Assembly (NCBI RefSeq): GCF_014646695.1
Contig: NZ_BMNT01000002.1
Span: forward strand, 1 to 49,278
Reading direction: 5' to 3'
From: Sphaerisporangium melleum
GTDB lineage: Bacteria; Actinomycetota; Actinomycetes; Streptosporangiales; Streptosporangiaceae
Length of the DNA stretch: 49,278 nt
Every line of letters begins with the position of its first letter. Position 1 is the stretch's first letter. The position numbers were made by a program, and so were the translations under genes. Positions 7,599-15,535 of this stretch are shown here, in pieces. The notes under the pieces are model-generated. The model did no database searches. It was not told the origin of the DNA and saw only the letters and a list, made by a program, of their open reading frames with translations.

Positions 7599-8033
7599 GT
7601 GGTACTCCAGAGGAAGGAAGTCACCCCACAGTCAGATCATCACGTATCACCGATATGTCCCATAGATCACTTATTCGTGAACACTTTCCCCTGGGCGAAG
7701 CCGAGGTGGCGGTAACCGCCTCGCCTGCCTTCGAAGGCGCCTGCACGGAGCCGTACCCCCGCCGGTCACCGGTCCCGGACGATGGCACGCCGGCTGCCGG
7801 CACTTCCCCATCGGCCGGTCGCCGCCGGAAAGCCGCCGCCGGATCGGCGCCGTGACCCGCTCGAATTTCCGGCCACCGACGGACGCGGGTGTCGGCCGCG
7901 GCATGCCCGCCGGAACGGGAGATGCGCCACTTCCGAGGCTGCGGTAATCCACGGCCATTTCCACCGGACGTTCATACCTCGCGCGTATCACGTCCTTGCC
8001 GAAAGGCGGCGCGGGCGATGAATCGAATTAGGC
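7599..8033. other. Intergenic region, promoter side of the amidase operon
   Basis: I find no convincing gene here; the short open frames lack ribosome sites and family similarity. Bases 7620-7690 are AT-rich and probably hold the leftward promoter for the small gene and amidase. A small hairpin (GGCGG-TAA-CCGCC, about 7710-7725) lies beyond it. The remainder is unremarkable GC-rich sequence. Confidence 0.4.
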
Positions 8034-8057
8034 CTTCCCCTTCGACCGGAAGGGAAG
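8034..8057 (-). terminator. Hairpin after the carboxyltransferase gene
   Basis: CTTCCCCTTC (8034-8043) pairs with GAAGGGAAG (8049-8057) around a five-base loop, with one bulge. On the minus strand it lies just past the carboxyltransferase stop and is followed by AATTCGATT, a weakly T-rich tail. Confidence 0.5.
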
Positions 8058-8061
8058 CGGG

Positions 8062-9474
8062 TCATAGGGGGATGTTGCCGTGGAGGCCGCCGCGGCCGGG
8101 TGGGGCGGCGGCTAGCGTCTCGGCGAGCCTGCGGCGGGTGTCGGCGGGGTCGATCACCTCGTCGATGACGCCGAGCGCGACGCCGCGTTCCAGCCCGCCC
8201 ACGGCGTGGCGGTGCTCCTCGACGAGCCGGGTCCGCAGCGCCTCGCGCTCGTCCTCGGGGGCGGCGGCGAGCACCTTGCGGCGCAGGACGCCGACCGCCG
8301 CCTCGGCGCCCATCACCGCGACCTCCGCGCCCGGCCAGGCGAACACCGCGGTCGCGCCCAGCGAACGGGAGTTCATGGCCACGCACGCGCCGCCGTACGA
8401 CTTGCGGGTCACCAGCGTCACGCGCGGCACCTGGGCCTCGCCGAAGGCGTACAGCAGCTTGGCGCCGCGCCGGACCACGCCCTCCCACTCCTGCCGCACA
8501 CCCGGCAGGTAGCCGGGCACGTCGACGATCACCACGAGTGGGATGCCGAACGAGTCGCACATGCGGACGAACCGCGCGGCCTTCTCGGCGGCGAGGGAGT
8601 CCAGGCAGCCGCCCTTGCGCAACGGGTTGTTCGCGACGAGCCCGACCGTCCGGCCCGCCAGCCTGCCGAGTCCCACCACCATGTTCGGCGCCCATTTGGG
8701 CTGCAGCTCGATGAAGGTGCCGGCGTCCGTGACCCGCCGGGCCAGCGGCCGGACGTCGTAGGCTCTGCGCACCCGGCGGGGCAGCAGGGCCTCCAAATCC
8801 TCGGGGGCGCCGAGCGAGGCCAGGTCGAAGAAGCCGGGCCGGGTGAACAGGTCCATGACCCTGCGGGCCGCCGCGTAGACGTCCTCCTCGGTGTCCTCGA
8901 CGAGGTGGGCGACGCCGGAGTTGCCGCCGTGCACCTCGGGACCGCCGAGGCCCGCCATGTCGACCTGCTCGCCGGTGACACTGCGCACCACGTCCGGGCC
9001 GGTGACGAACATCCGGCCGGCCGACCCCATGATCACCACGTCGTTCAGCGCGGGGCCGTAGGCGGCGCCGCCCGCGGCCGGGCCGAGCACCAGCGAGAGC
9101 TGCGGCACCTTCCCCGAGGCGTGGATCATCGCGGCGAACATCTGGCCGAACCCGTCCATCGACTCGACGCCTTCGGCGAGCCGCGCGCCTCCGGAGTGCC
9201 ACAGTCCGATCACCGGGCACCGGTCCCGTACCGCCGTGTGGATGGCGCCGGCGATCCGCCTGCTGCCCGCCGATCCGATCGCCCCGCCCATCACCGTGGC
9301 GTCGGTGCAGTAGGCGATGACGGGGGCTCCGTCGAGCCGGCCGCGCACCGCGCGCACCCCATCGCCGTCCGCCTCGCCGAGCGGCGTCTGGGAACCCTCG
9401 TCCAGCAGCGCGGCCAGCCGGTGCTCCGGGTCCCGCGCGTCGATGGGCGCCGGACGGGTGTCGAGTCGCGTCAT
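8062..9474 (-). CDS. Acyl-CoA carboxylase carboxyltransferase (beta) subunit
   Basis: 470 residues of the AccD/PccB carboxyltransferase family, which moves carboxyl from carboxybiotin to an acyl-CoA. The crotonase-like halves are clear: GLWHSGGARLAEGVESMDGF and GPAAGGAAYGPALND in the N-terminal half, and PGYLPGVRQEW plus GGACVAMNSRSLGA in the C-terminal half. The protein is some 50 residues shorter at the N-terminus than classical PccB and lacks the usual KLTARERI block. The ATG at 9472-9474 is preferred because CGAGGTGG lies just upstream; that GTG (9480) is the alternative start. No biotin carboxylase or carrier gene is in the window, so it must use an alpha subunit encoded elsewhere. Confidence 0.88.
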   Translation of the reverse strand: MTRLDTRPAPIDARDPEHRLAALLDEGSQTPLGEADGDGVRAVRGRLDGAPVIAYCTDATVMGGAIGSAGSRRIAGAIHTAVRDRCPVIGLWHSGGARLAEGVESMDGFGQMFAAMIHASGKVPQLSLVLGPAAGGAAYGPALNDVVIMGSAGRMFVTGPDVVRSVTGEQVDMAGLGGPEVHGGNSGVAHLVEDTEEDVYAAARRVMDLFTRPGFFDLASLGAPEDLEALLPRRVRRAYDVRPLARRVTDAGTFIELQPKWAPNMVVGLGRLAGRTVGLVANNPLRKGGCLDSLAAEKAARFVRMCDSFGIPLVVIVDVPGYLPGVRQEWEGVVRRGAKLLYAFGEAQVPRVTLVTRKSYGGACVAMNSRSLGATAVFAWPGAEVAVMGAEAAVGVLRRKVLAAAPEDEREALRTRLVEEHRHAVGGLERGVALGVIDEVIDPADTRRRLAETLAAAPPGRGGLHGNIPL

Positions 9475-9731
9475 TTCCACCTCGTGTGTGACGGGACGGC
9501 CGCGGCCGGCGTCTGATCGGCGGACGGATTTTCAGCTGCGGCCGGAACCGCCTCGAAAACACGTCGGCGGAATTTCGCAATAATGCTAATTGTCGCGGGC
9601 ACCCCTAGCGGTACCCCAGAAAGCGACACAGGAAGTGACACCGGTAAATGCGATTAACGGCGAAGAACGACGGCGGTCTTCTCCCGGCCGCGGGCCGCGC
9701 GGGGCGGTGGATCGGCGGTTAGGGTCAAGGC

Positions 9732-9989
9732 GTGCTGAAGCCTGATCCCAACCTCTGCCTCACGGTGCCGGCGGACTTCGACGACGCGGACGCCGACAGC
9801 CAAGTCCATCCGATGGCCAGGTTGATCCTCGCCGGGGCCACCGCCGCTGACGCCTTCGGCCAGGCCCAGGAGTGGGTGGCCGCGCACAACGTGTTCCTGG
9901 TGGACGTGTCGTGGTCCTACGAGACCGGAGAAGATCGCCCCTTCGTTCTGTCCATCTACTTCGTCTTCGAAGACCCGTCCGAGGAATAG
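9732..9989 (+). CDS. Small hypothetical protein
   Basis: 85 residues from a GTG start, acidic, ending with a run of aromatic beta-strand residues (VFLVDVSWSYETGEDRPFVL). No signal peptide or membrane segment, and I do not recognise the family. It stands alone between a divergent carboxyltransferase gene 257 bases upstream and a convergent TetR gene. The 9475-9731 gap contains AT-rich sequence near 9575-9600 and probably both promoters. Codon use in this frame is GC3-biased, supporting a real gene. Confidence 0.5.
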   Translation: MLKPDPNLCLTVPADFDDADADSQVHPMARLILAGATAADAFGQAQEWVAAHNVFLVDVSWSYETGEDRPFVLSIYFVFEDPSEE

Positions 9990-10026
9990 CCGAGCAGGAG
10001 CACGCCGGACGGCCGGTGGGCGAGGT

Positions 10027-10632
10027 TCAGTGCGCGACGGGGCGTGCGCCGAGCAGGGCCAGGGTGTTGCTCCACATCGGGGCAAGGCGCCGGGTGTCGT
10101 TGTAGAGCTTGGCGAACAGCACCTGGCCTTCGAGCTGCGCGACGACCGACCGGGCGGCCTCGCGGGTGTCGGGCACGCCGACCTCGCCGCGTTCCTGGGC
10201 CTCGATGATGACCTTGTCCACCAGGTCGACCTGCACGTCGAAGATCTGCTGCAGGCGTTCGCGGATGGCCTCGGTCTGGTTGCTCATCTCCAGGGTCAGG
10301 TTGCCGAACAGGCAGCCCGAGACGGTGCCGCAGGTCTGCTGACCGGCGAGCTGACGGGCCTCGGTCGCCTCGAAGAGCCGCCGCAGCCGATCGAGCGGCT
10401 CGGCGTCGTCGCGCAGGATGCGCGTCCAGTCGTGGAGCTGGGTGGCCCAGTGCTCGTCCATGACGGCCAGGGCGAGCGCCTCCTTGGATTCGAAGAAGTA
10501 GTAGAAGCTGCCCTTCGGCACACCCGCGGCCTTGCAGATCTCGGCCACCCCGAGCGCGGAGTAGCCGCGCAGCTCGATGAGCGAGTGCGCGGCACCGAGG
10601 ATCTTCTCCCTGGCGTCACTGGTCCGTCCCAC
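10027..10632 (-). CDS. TetR family transcriptional regulator
   Basis: 201 residues from the GTG at 10632; an in-frame GTG at 10653 would add seven residues. The N-terminal helix-turn-helix (about 8-50) includes ILGAAHSLIELRGYSALGVA and AGVPKGSFYYFFESKEAL, typical of TetR. The C-terminal ligand domain resembles the TetR_C_33-like class (TCGTVSGCLFGNLTLEMSNQ). It follows the acyl-CoA ligase gene on the same strand, with a perfect palindrome between them, so it probably controls itself and perhaps the ligase operon in response to an acyl-CoA. TACACT ends six bases before the GTG, which would fit leaderless transcription. Confidence 0.9.
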   Translation of the reverse strand: MGRTSDAREKILGAAHSLIELRGYSALGVAEICKAAGVPKGSFYYFFESKEALALAVMDEHWATQLHDWTRILRDDAEPLDRLRRLFEATEARQLAGQQTCGTVSGCLFGNLTLEMSNQTEAIRERLQQIFDVQVDLVDKVIIEAQERGEVGVPDTREAARSVVAQLEGQVLFAKLYNDTRRLAPMWSNTLALLGARPVAH

Positions 10633-10666
10633 GCCCCAAGTGTACGACCGCACGGCCAGAGATAAG

Positions 10667-10676
10667 CGACCGGTCG
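10667..10676. promoter_or_regulatory. Candidate TetR operator
   Basis: CGACCGGTCG is a perfect 10-base palindrome (extended form GCGACCGGTCGGC), in the 45 bases between the acyl-CoA ligase stop and the TetR start. Palindromes with a GACCGGTC core are frequent TetR operators in actinobacteria. The position fits autoregulation. Confidence 0.45.
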
Positions 10677-10677
10677 G

Positions 10678-12276
10678 CTAGTGGGATCCCCCGCGCGGGC
10701 GCGTGGCCACCTGCCTGGCCCAGCGGTAGTCGGCCTTACCGGCCGGGGTGCGGACCATCCGGTCCACGAACGCGTACGACCGGGGCACCTTGTAGCCGGA
10801 GAGGCGTTCGCGGCAGTGGGCGTCGAGCTCGGCGACCGTGGGGCCGGCGCCGGCGCGGGGCTCGACGACGGCGGCGACCCGGCTGCCCCACCGCTCGTCC
10901 GGGACGCCGGTGACCACGGCGTCGAACACGGCCGGGTGGCCTTTGAGCACCGCCTCGACCTCCTCGGGGAAGACCTTCTCGCCGCCGCTGTTGATGCACT
11001 GCGAGCCCCGGCCGAAGACCAGGATGGTGCCGTCCTCCTCCACCCGGGCGAGGTCGCCGGTGAGCAGCCAGCGGGTGCCGGCGGCGTCGGTGACGAACGT
11101 GCGGGCGGTCTTGTCCGGGTCGTTGTAGTAGCCGAAGGCGATGTCGCCGGCCTTGGCGACGGTGCCCATCTCCCCCGAGCCCGGTTCGACCGGTCGCAGG
11201 GCCTCGTTCAGCACCGCGAGGGTGGCGGTGGCGTTCGGCTTGTACTTCAGGCCGGACTCCGGGGAGGAGCCCGCGACGGCGGAGGCGGTGTAGCCGGACT
11301 CGGTGGAGCCGAAGCTGTCCATGATGACGACGCCGGGCAGCAGTTCCTCCAGCCGGGCGCGGACGGTGCCGGTCAGGATGGCCCCGGTCGAGCTGAGCAC
11401 CAGCAGGGACGACAGGTCGTAGCCGTCGGCGGCGATCTCCTCGGCGAGCGGCCGCGCCATGGCGTCCCCGGTGATGTTGACGCTGAGCACCCGCTCGCGT
11501 TCGATGGCGCGCAGCACGTCGGCGGCGTCGAACCTGCGGGTGTAGACGACGGTCGCGCCCATCCAGAAGGCGATGAACGTGGCCATCTGCGCGGCTCCGT
11601 GCATCAGCGGCGCGGCGGGCAGCATGACGATGGGGGTGGCGTTCACGGCGGTCTCGATGACCTGGGCCGGCCGCGTGTGCGGTTCGCCGTACGGGTTGCC
11701 GCCGCCGAACGCCATGAACAGGTCCCGCGTGCGCCACATGACGCCCTTGGGCATGCCGGTGGTGCCGCCGGTGTAGATGATGTACACGTCCTCGCCCGAC
11801 CGCGCGGGAAAGCCGTCGCGGCCGTCCGGACGCCCGGCGAGTGCCTGCTCGTACGGCACCGCGCCGGGCACGCGCGAGGCGCCGCCGACCGAGATCAGGG
11901 TGGTGAGCTTAGGGCACCGCGGCACGGTGGCGGCCACCCGGTCGTCGAACTCGGTGTCGTACAGCAGGGCGACGATGTCTGCGTCGGTGTACAGGTAGAG
12001 CAGCTCGGCGGCGACGTACCGGTAGTTCACGTTCACCGGCACGGCCCTGATCTTGAGGGTGGCGAGCAGCCCGGCGACGTACTCGACGCCGTTGTACATC
12101 TGGATGCCGACGTGGTCGCCCGCGCCCACCCCCCGTTCGATGAGGTGGTGCGCGAGCCGGTTGGCCTGCGCCTCCAGCTCGGCGTAGGTCAGCCGGGAGT
12201 CGCCGCAGACGACCGCCACGCGGTCCCCGATCGCGTCGGCCAATCCCTCGAACAGGTCGGCGTGGTTGAACTCCAT
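10678..12276 (-). CDS. Acyl-CoA synthetase (FadD family, FadD19-like)
   Basis: 532 residues of the adenylate-forming superfamily, activating a carboxylic acid to its CoA thioester. The P-loop YTGGTTGMPKGVMW (about 168-181), the motif DSFGSTESGYT, the TGDLARVEEDG hinge region and a C-terminal lysine in TPAGKADYRW are all present. The N-terminus (LTYAELEAQANRLAHHLIER) and VNVNYRYV resemble mycobacterial FadD19, which activates C24-branched sterol side chains, but specificity cannot be read from sequence. The ATG at 12276 has GAGGAG upstream. It lies 120 bases after the Ltp3-like gene on the same strand. Confidence 0.88.
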   Translation of the reverse strand: MEFNHADLFEGLADAIGDRVAVVCGDSRLTYAELEAQANRLAHHLIERGVGAGDHVGIQMYNGVEYVAGLLATLKIRAVPVNVNYRYVAAELLYLYTDADIVALLYDTEFDDRVAATVPRCPKLTTLISVGGASRVPGAVPYEQALAGRPDGRDGFPARSGEDVYIIYTGGTTGMPKGVMWRTRDLFMAFGGGNPYGEPHTRPAQVIETAVNATPIVMLPAAPLMHGAAQMATFIAFWMGATVVYTRRFDAADVLRAIERERVLSVNITGDAMARPLAEEIAADGYDLSSLLVLSSTGAILTGTVRARLEELLPGVVIMDSFGSTESGYTASAVAGSSPESGLKYKPNATATLAVLNEALRPVEPGSGEMGTVAKAGDIAFGYYNDPDKTARTFVTDAAGTRWLLTGDLARVEEDGTILVFGRGSQCINSGGEKVFPEEVEAVLKGHPAVFDAVVTGVPDERWGSRVAAVVEPRAGAGPTVAELDAHCRERLSGYKVPRSYAFVDRMVRTPAGKADYRWARQVATRPRGGSH

Positions 12277-12334
12277 CGGGGACTCCTCACAACTCGGTCG
12301 CTGGTGGTCCGCACTGGTCCCCCGATGGCTCGCG

Positions 12335-12359
12335 GCGCGGCCCGGCCGGCGGGCCGCGC
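12335..12359 (-). terminator. Strong GC hairpin between Ltp3-like and ligase genes
   Basis: GCGCGGCCCG (12335-12344) and CGGGCCGCGC (12350-12359) form a perfect 10-base stem with a 5-base loop. A second small hairpin, ACCCGC-TAC-GCGGGT, lies at 12372-12386, nearer the Ltp3-like stop. There is no T-run. This could be a terminator or an attenuator that lowers expression of the distal ligase and regulator genes. Confidence 0.4.
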
Positions 12360-12396
12360 GCGCCCCCTTCCACCCGCTACGCGGGTCTCACGCTCG

Positions 12397-13545
12397 TCAT
12401 GGCCGGTCGCTTCCGACGATCCACATGGCGAAGAACTGGGCGCCGCCGCCGTAGGCGTGGCCGAGCGCGCGGCGCGCCCCCTCGACCTGGTGCTCCCCCG
12501 CGCGACCTCGCACCTGGAGGGCCGCCTCGGCGAAGCGGATCAGGCCGGAGGCGCCGATGGGGTTGGAGCTGAGCACGCCGCCGGAGGCGTTCCACGGGAT
12601 GTCGCCGGACAGCGCCGTCGCCCCCGCCTCGGTGAGCTTCCAGCCCTCGCCCTCGCCGGCGAAGCCGAGGTTCTCCAGCCACATCGGCTCGTACCAGGAG
12701 AACGGCACGTACACCTCGGCGACGTCGATCTCGCGCCGCGGGTCGCTGATCCCGGCCTGGCGGTAGACGTCGGCCGCGCAGTCCTTGCCGCCCTGCGGGT
12801 TCACCGTGTCGCGGCCGGCCCGGAAGATGGGCTCGGAGCGCATGGCGCCGCCGTGGATCCACGCCGGGGTGCCGGTCACCTTGTGCTCGGCGGCCAGCAC
12901 CATCGCGCACGCGCCGTCGGAGGACGGGCAGGTCTCCAGGTAGCGGATCGGCTCCCACAGCATCGGCGTCGACTCGACCATGGCCCGGTCGATGCCGGGG
13001 ATGCGCAGGTGCGCGTACGGGTTCTTCAGCGCGTTCAGCCGGTCCTTGACGGCGACCAGGGTGCCGATGTGGCCCGGCGCGCCCGAGCGGCGCATGTACT
13101 CGCGGATGTGCGGCGCGAAGTAGCCGCCGGCCCCGACGACCAGGGACGCGGTGAACGGCAGGTGGGTGGACAGCGCCCAGGTGGCGTTGGACTCCGACTG
13201 CTTCTCGAACGCGACCACCAGCACGCGGTCGTGCACGCCGCCCTGGACCAGCGAGGCGCCGACCAGCGCGGTGGACCCGCCGACGCTCCCCGCGGTGTGC
13301 ACGCGGGTCACCGGCTTGCCGGCGCCGCCGAGCGCGTCGGCGAGGTAGACCTCCGGCATCATGACGCCCTCGAACAGGTCGGGGGCCTTGCCGATGACGA
13401 TGGCGTCGATGTCGGTGAAGGTGAGCTCGGCGTCCTCCAGCGCGCGCAGCGCGGCCTCGCGCACCAGGCCGGCGATGGAGACGTCGCGGCGCTTGGTCTG
13501 GTACTTGGTCTGCCCGACGCCGATGACGGCGCAGCGGTTGGCCAT
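12397..13545 (-). CDS. ltp3: Ltp3-like thiolase-fold lipid-transfer protein / aldolase
   Basis: 382 residues of the thiolase superfamily. Long stretches recall mycobacterial Ltp3 (Rv3523), for example GQTKYQTKRRDVSIAGLVRE, AVVIGKAPDLFEGVMMPE-type sequence, YLETCPSSDGACAMVLA and EVYVPFSWYEPMWLENLGF. At the position of the thiolase nucleophile cysteine the protein reads HTAGSVGGST, with no cysteine. This fits the SCP-x-like proteins that perform retro-aldol cleavage in sterol side-chain breakdown together with a DUF35 partner. It starts 4 bases after the stop of the Ltp4-like gene. Confidence 0.85.
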   Translation of the reverse strand: MANRCAVIGVGQTKYQTKRRDVSIAGLVREAALRALEDAELTFTDIDAIVIGKAPDLFEGVMMPEVYLADALGGAGKPVTRVHTAGSVGGSTALVGASLVQGGVHDRVLVVAFEKQSESNATWALSTHLPFTASLVVGAGGYFAPHIREYMRRSGAPGHIGTLVAVKDRLNALKNPYAHLRIPGIDRAMVESTPMLWEPIRYLETCPSSDGACAMVLAAEHKVTGTPAWIHGGAMRSEPIFRAGRDTVNPQGGKDCAADVYRQAGISDPRREIDVAEVYVPFSWYEPMWLENLGFAGEGEGWKLTEAGATALSGDIPWNASGGVLSSNPIGASGLIRFAEAALQVRGRAGEHQVEGARRALGHAYGGGAQFFAMWIVGSDRP

Positions 13546-13549
13546 GTGG

Positions 13550-14581
13550 TCAGGCCTCCAGGACGGTGACGAGGTTCTGCTGCAGGCACGGCCCCGAGGT
13601 GGCGTGGGCGACGGCGCGGCGCGCGGTGCCGTCCATGACCCGCCGGGCGGCCTCGCCGACGCGGATCAACCCGGTGGCCATCACGGGGTTGGCGGCGAGC
13701 GGGCCGCCGGAGGGGTTGACGACGGTGCCGGAGGACAGCCCGAGCGCCTGCCGCAGGATGACCTCCTCATGGCTGAACTGGGCGTGCAACTCGGCGATGT
13801 CGACCGGGCCCTTGCCCACGCCGGCCGCCCGCGCGGCGCCGGCGGCGGAGGGCGAGCGGGCGAGGTCGCGCACGCCCAGGTAGTGCGGCTCGGCGCGGTG
13901 CGCGATGCCGGTGATCCAGGCGGGCCGTTCGGCCAGGTCACGGGCCAGGTCACCGGCGGCCAGCACGATCGCGGCGGCCCCGTCGGTGGGGGGCGCGACG
14001 TCGATCGGGCGCAGCGGGTGCACCGCGTGTTCCTGGCCGGCGGGTTCGTCCGCCGGGTCGGGCAGGTCCAGCGCGTACGGGTTGGCGCGGCCGTCGGCCC
14101 GGCTGCGCCGCACGATGCCGGTCAGCTCGCTCTCGGGGGCGCCGAGCGCGCTCGCCTGCAGCGCCGCGTAGGAGACCTGGTCCAGGCCGAGCGGGGCCAG
14201 GTAGTACGGGTCGAGCTGGAGGGTCATGATCTCGCGCAGGTCGCCCTGGGAGCTCTTGCCGTACCCGTAGACCAGCGCCGAGTCGACGTCGCCGTGCTGC
14301 AGCCGCACCCACGCCTCGTACAGCGCCCAGGCGGCGTCCATCTCGACGTGGCTCTCGGAGATGGGCGGCCAGGCGCCGACGGCGTCCAGGGCCGAGACGA
14401 ACGAGAACGGCGCGCCGGCCAGGTAGTCGCAGCTCCCGGAGCAGGTGAAGCCGAACCGGGTCAGCCCGGTGGCCCGCCTGACCTCCTGGAGGATCGGCGA
14501 GATCAGCTCGGGCTCGGTCAGGCCCTCGTCGTACCCGGTGTGCCGCGTCTGGGCGAACGCGACGACCGCCACCTCACGCAC
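13550..14581 (-). CDS. ltp4: Ltp4-like thiolase-fold protein
   Basis: 343 residues, thiolase superfamily, with strong resemblance to mycobacterial Ltp4 (Rv3522): VAVVAFAQTRH at the N-terminus, FTCSGSCDYLAGAPFSF, ESHVEMDAAWALYEAWVRL and YGKSSQGDLREI. In rhodococci Ltp3 and Ltp4 have been tied to C24-branched sterol side-chain degradation. The GTG start at 14581 has GAGGGGG just upstream and lies 12 bases after the DUF35 gene stop. Probably forms a complex with the DUF35 protein and the Ltp3-like protein, inferred from gene order. Confidence 0.85.
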   Translation of the reverse strand: MREVAVVAFAQTRHTGYDEGLTEPELISPILQEVRRATGLTRFGFTCSGSCDYLAGAPFSFVSALDAVGAWPPISESHVEMDAAWALYEAWVRLQHGDVDSALVYGYGKSSQGDLREIMTLQLDPYYLAPLGLDQVSYAALQASALGAPESELTGIVRRSRADGRANPYALDLPDPADEPAGQEHAVHPLRPIDVAPPTDGAAAIVLAAGDLARDLAERPAWITGIAHRAEPHYLGVRDLARSPSAAGAARAAGVGKGPVDIAELHAQFSHEEVILRQALGLSSGTVVNPSGGPLAANPVMATGLIRVGEAARRVMDGTARRAVAHATSGPCLQQNLVTVLEA

Positions 14582-14593
14582 GCGGACCCCCCC

Positions 14594-15535
14594 TCACAGT
14601 CGCACGTCCGGCTCGCCGGTCGGGGCGAACCACCTGATGTTGCCCATGGACAGGGTGCGCTCCTCCGGCGGCACCCAGACGGCCCGCACCCGCATGCCCT
14701 GCCGCACGTCGCGCGCGGGGACGTCGCCGAGCAGCACGATCATCGGGACGTCGGCGCCGTCGAGCACGACATAGGCCGACACGAACGGCACCTGCGGCGC
14801 GCGGGGGTCGGGCAGGTTGTTGATGGCGAAGGTCGTGACGGTCCCGGTATCGGGCAGCTCGACCTCCTCGCCGATGGTGGAGCCGCACTCGGGGCAGGTG
14901 GTGCGGTAGGGGACGTACACCTTGTCGCAGTGCGCGCACCGCCCGCCGAGGAAGACCCCGTCGCGGACGCCCTCCAGGAAGCGGGCCAGCGAGCGGCCGG
15001 GCCGGACGCGGTACTCGGTGCGGATCGGCGCGGCCATCGTGCTGACCTCGGGGACGAAGCAGGCGATGTCGGTGATGTGCCCGGCGCGCTCGGCCTCGGG
15101 CCGGAATCGGGGGCGCACCCGCAGCCCGGGGCGCATCGCCTTGACGGTGCCGGCGTCGACGGCGTGCACGAGCGCGGTGCCGGCGCCGTCCAGCTCGATC
15201 AGCGCCCAGGCGAACGGCCGGTCGAGCGGGTGGCCCTTGCGGGGGGTGCCCACCCAGGCCCAGCTCCGCACGGTGCCGGCCGGGCCGACCTGGACGTACT
15301 CCCCGGTGACCGGGTCGCCGGTCTCCGGGTCGTACTCCAGCGGGGGCACCAGGACGCGGCCGGCCGCGGTGCGGACCCCGACGATGCGCCCTTCGCGCAG
15401 TTCGGTGAGGAAGCGGCCGATCACCGGGCCGGTGGTGCGGGTGTACCCGCCGGGGAACTCCAGCACGTGCTCGGCGACCAGCGACTCGGCGGACGACTCC
15501 TCGGGGGCCGGGGGGTGGTCAGATGGCACGGTCAC
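14594..15535 (-). CDS. Tandem DUF35 OB-fold protein, partner of Ltp proteins
   Basis: 313 residues with two DUF35-like halves. The second (about 170-313) starts with a rubredoxin-like zinc ribbon, CAHCDKVYVPYRTTCPEC, followed by an OB-fold. The first half has the OB-fold pattern but no cysteine ribbon. Size and arrangement match Rv3521 of Mycobacterium, which lies beside ltp3/ltp4. DUF35 proteins hold acyl-CoA and activate thiolase-like partners (compare ChsH2 with Ltp2). The GTG start at 15535 overlaps the preceding ligase gene by 17 bases, showing tight coupling. Confidence 0.85.
   Translation of the reverse strand: MTVPSDHPPAPEESSAESLVAEHVLEFPGGYTRTTGPVIGRFLTELREGRIVGVRTAAGRVLVPPLEYDPETGDPVTGEYVQVGPAGTVRSWAWVGTPRKGHPLDRPFAWALIELDGAGTALVHAVDAGTVKAMRPGLRVRPRFRPEAERAGHITDIACFVPEVSTMAAPIRTEYRVRPGRSLARFLEGVRDGVFLGGRCAHCDKVYVPYRTTCPECGSTIGEEVELPDTGTVTTFAINNLPDPRAPQVPFVSAYVVLDGADVPMIVLLGDVPARDVRQGMRVRAVWVPPEERTLSMGNIRWFAPTGEPDVRL

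Noticed and set aside
7592-8021. Small frames upstream of the amidase operon
   Set aside because: No consistent codon bias, ribosome sites or family similarity.
10681-13569. 962-codon plus-strand frame across the ligase and thiolase genes
   Set aside because: The Gly/Arg/Asp/Val-rich composition is typical of antisense shadow; the opposite strand carries intact enzyme motifs.
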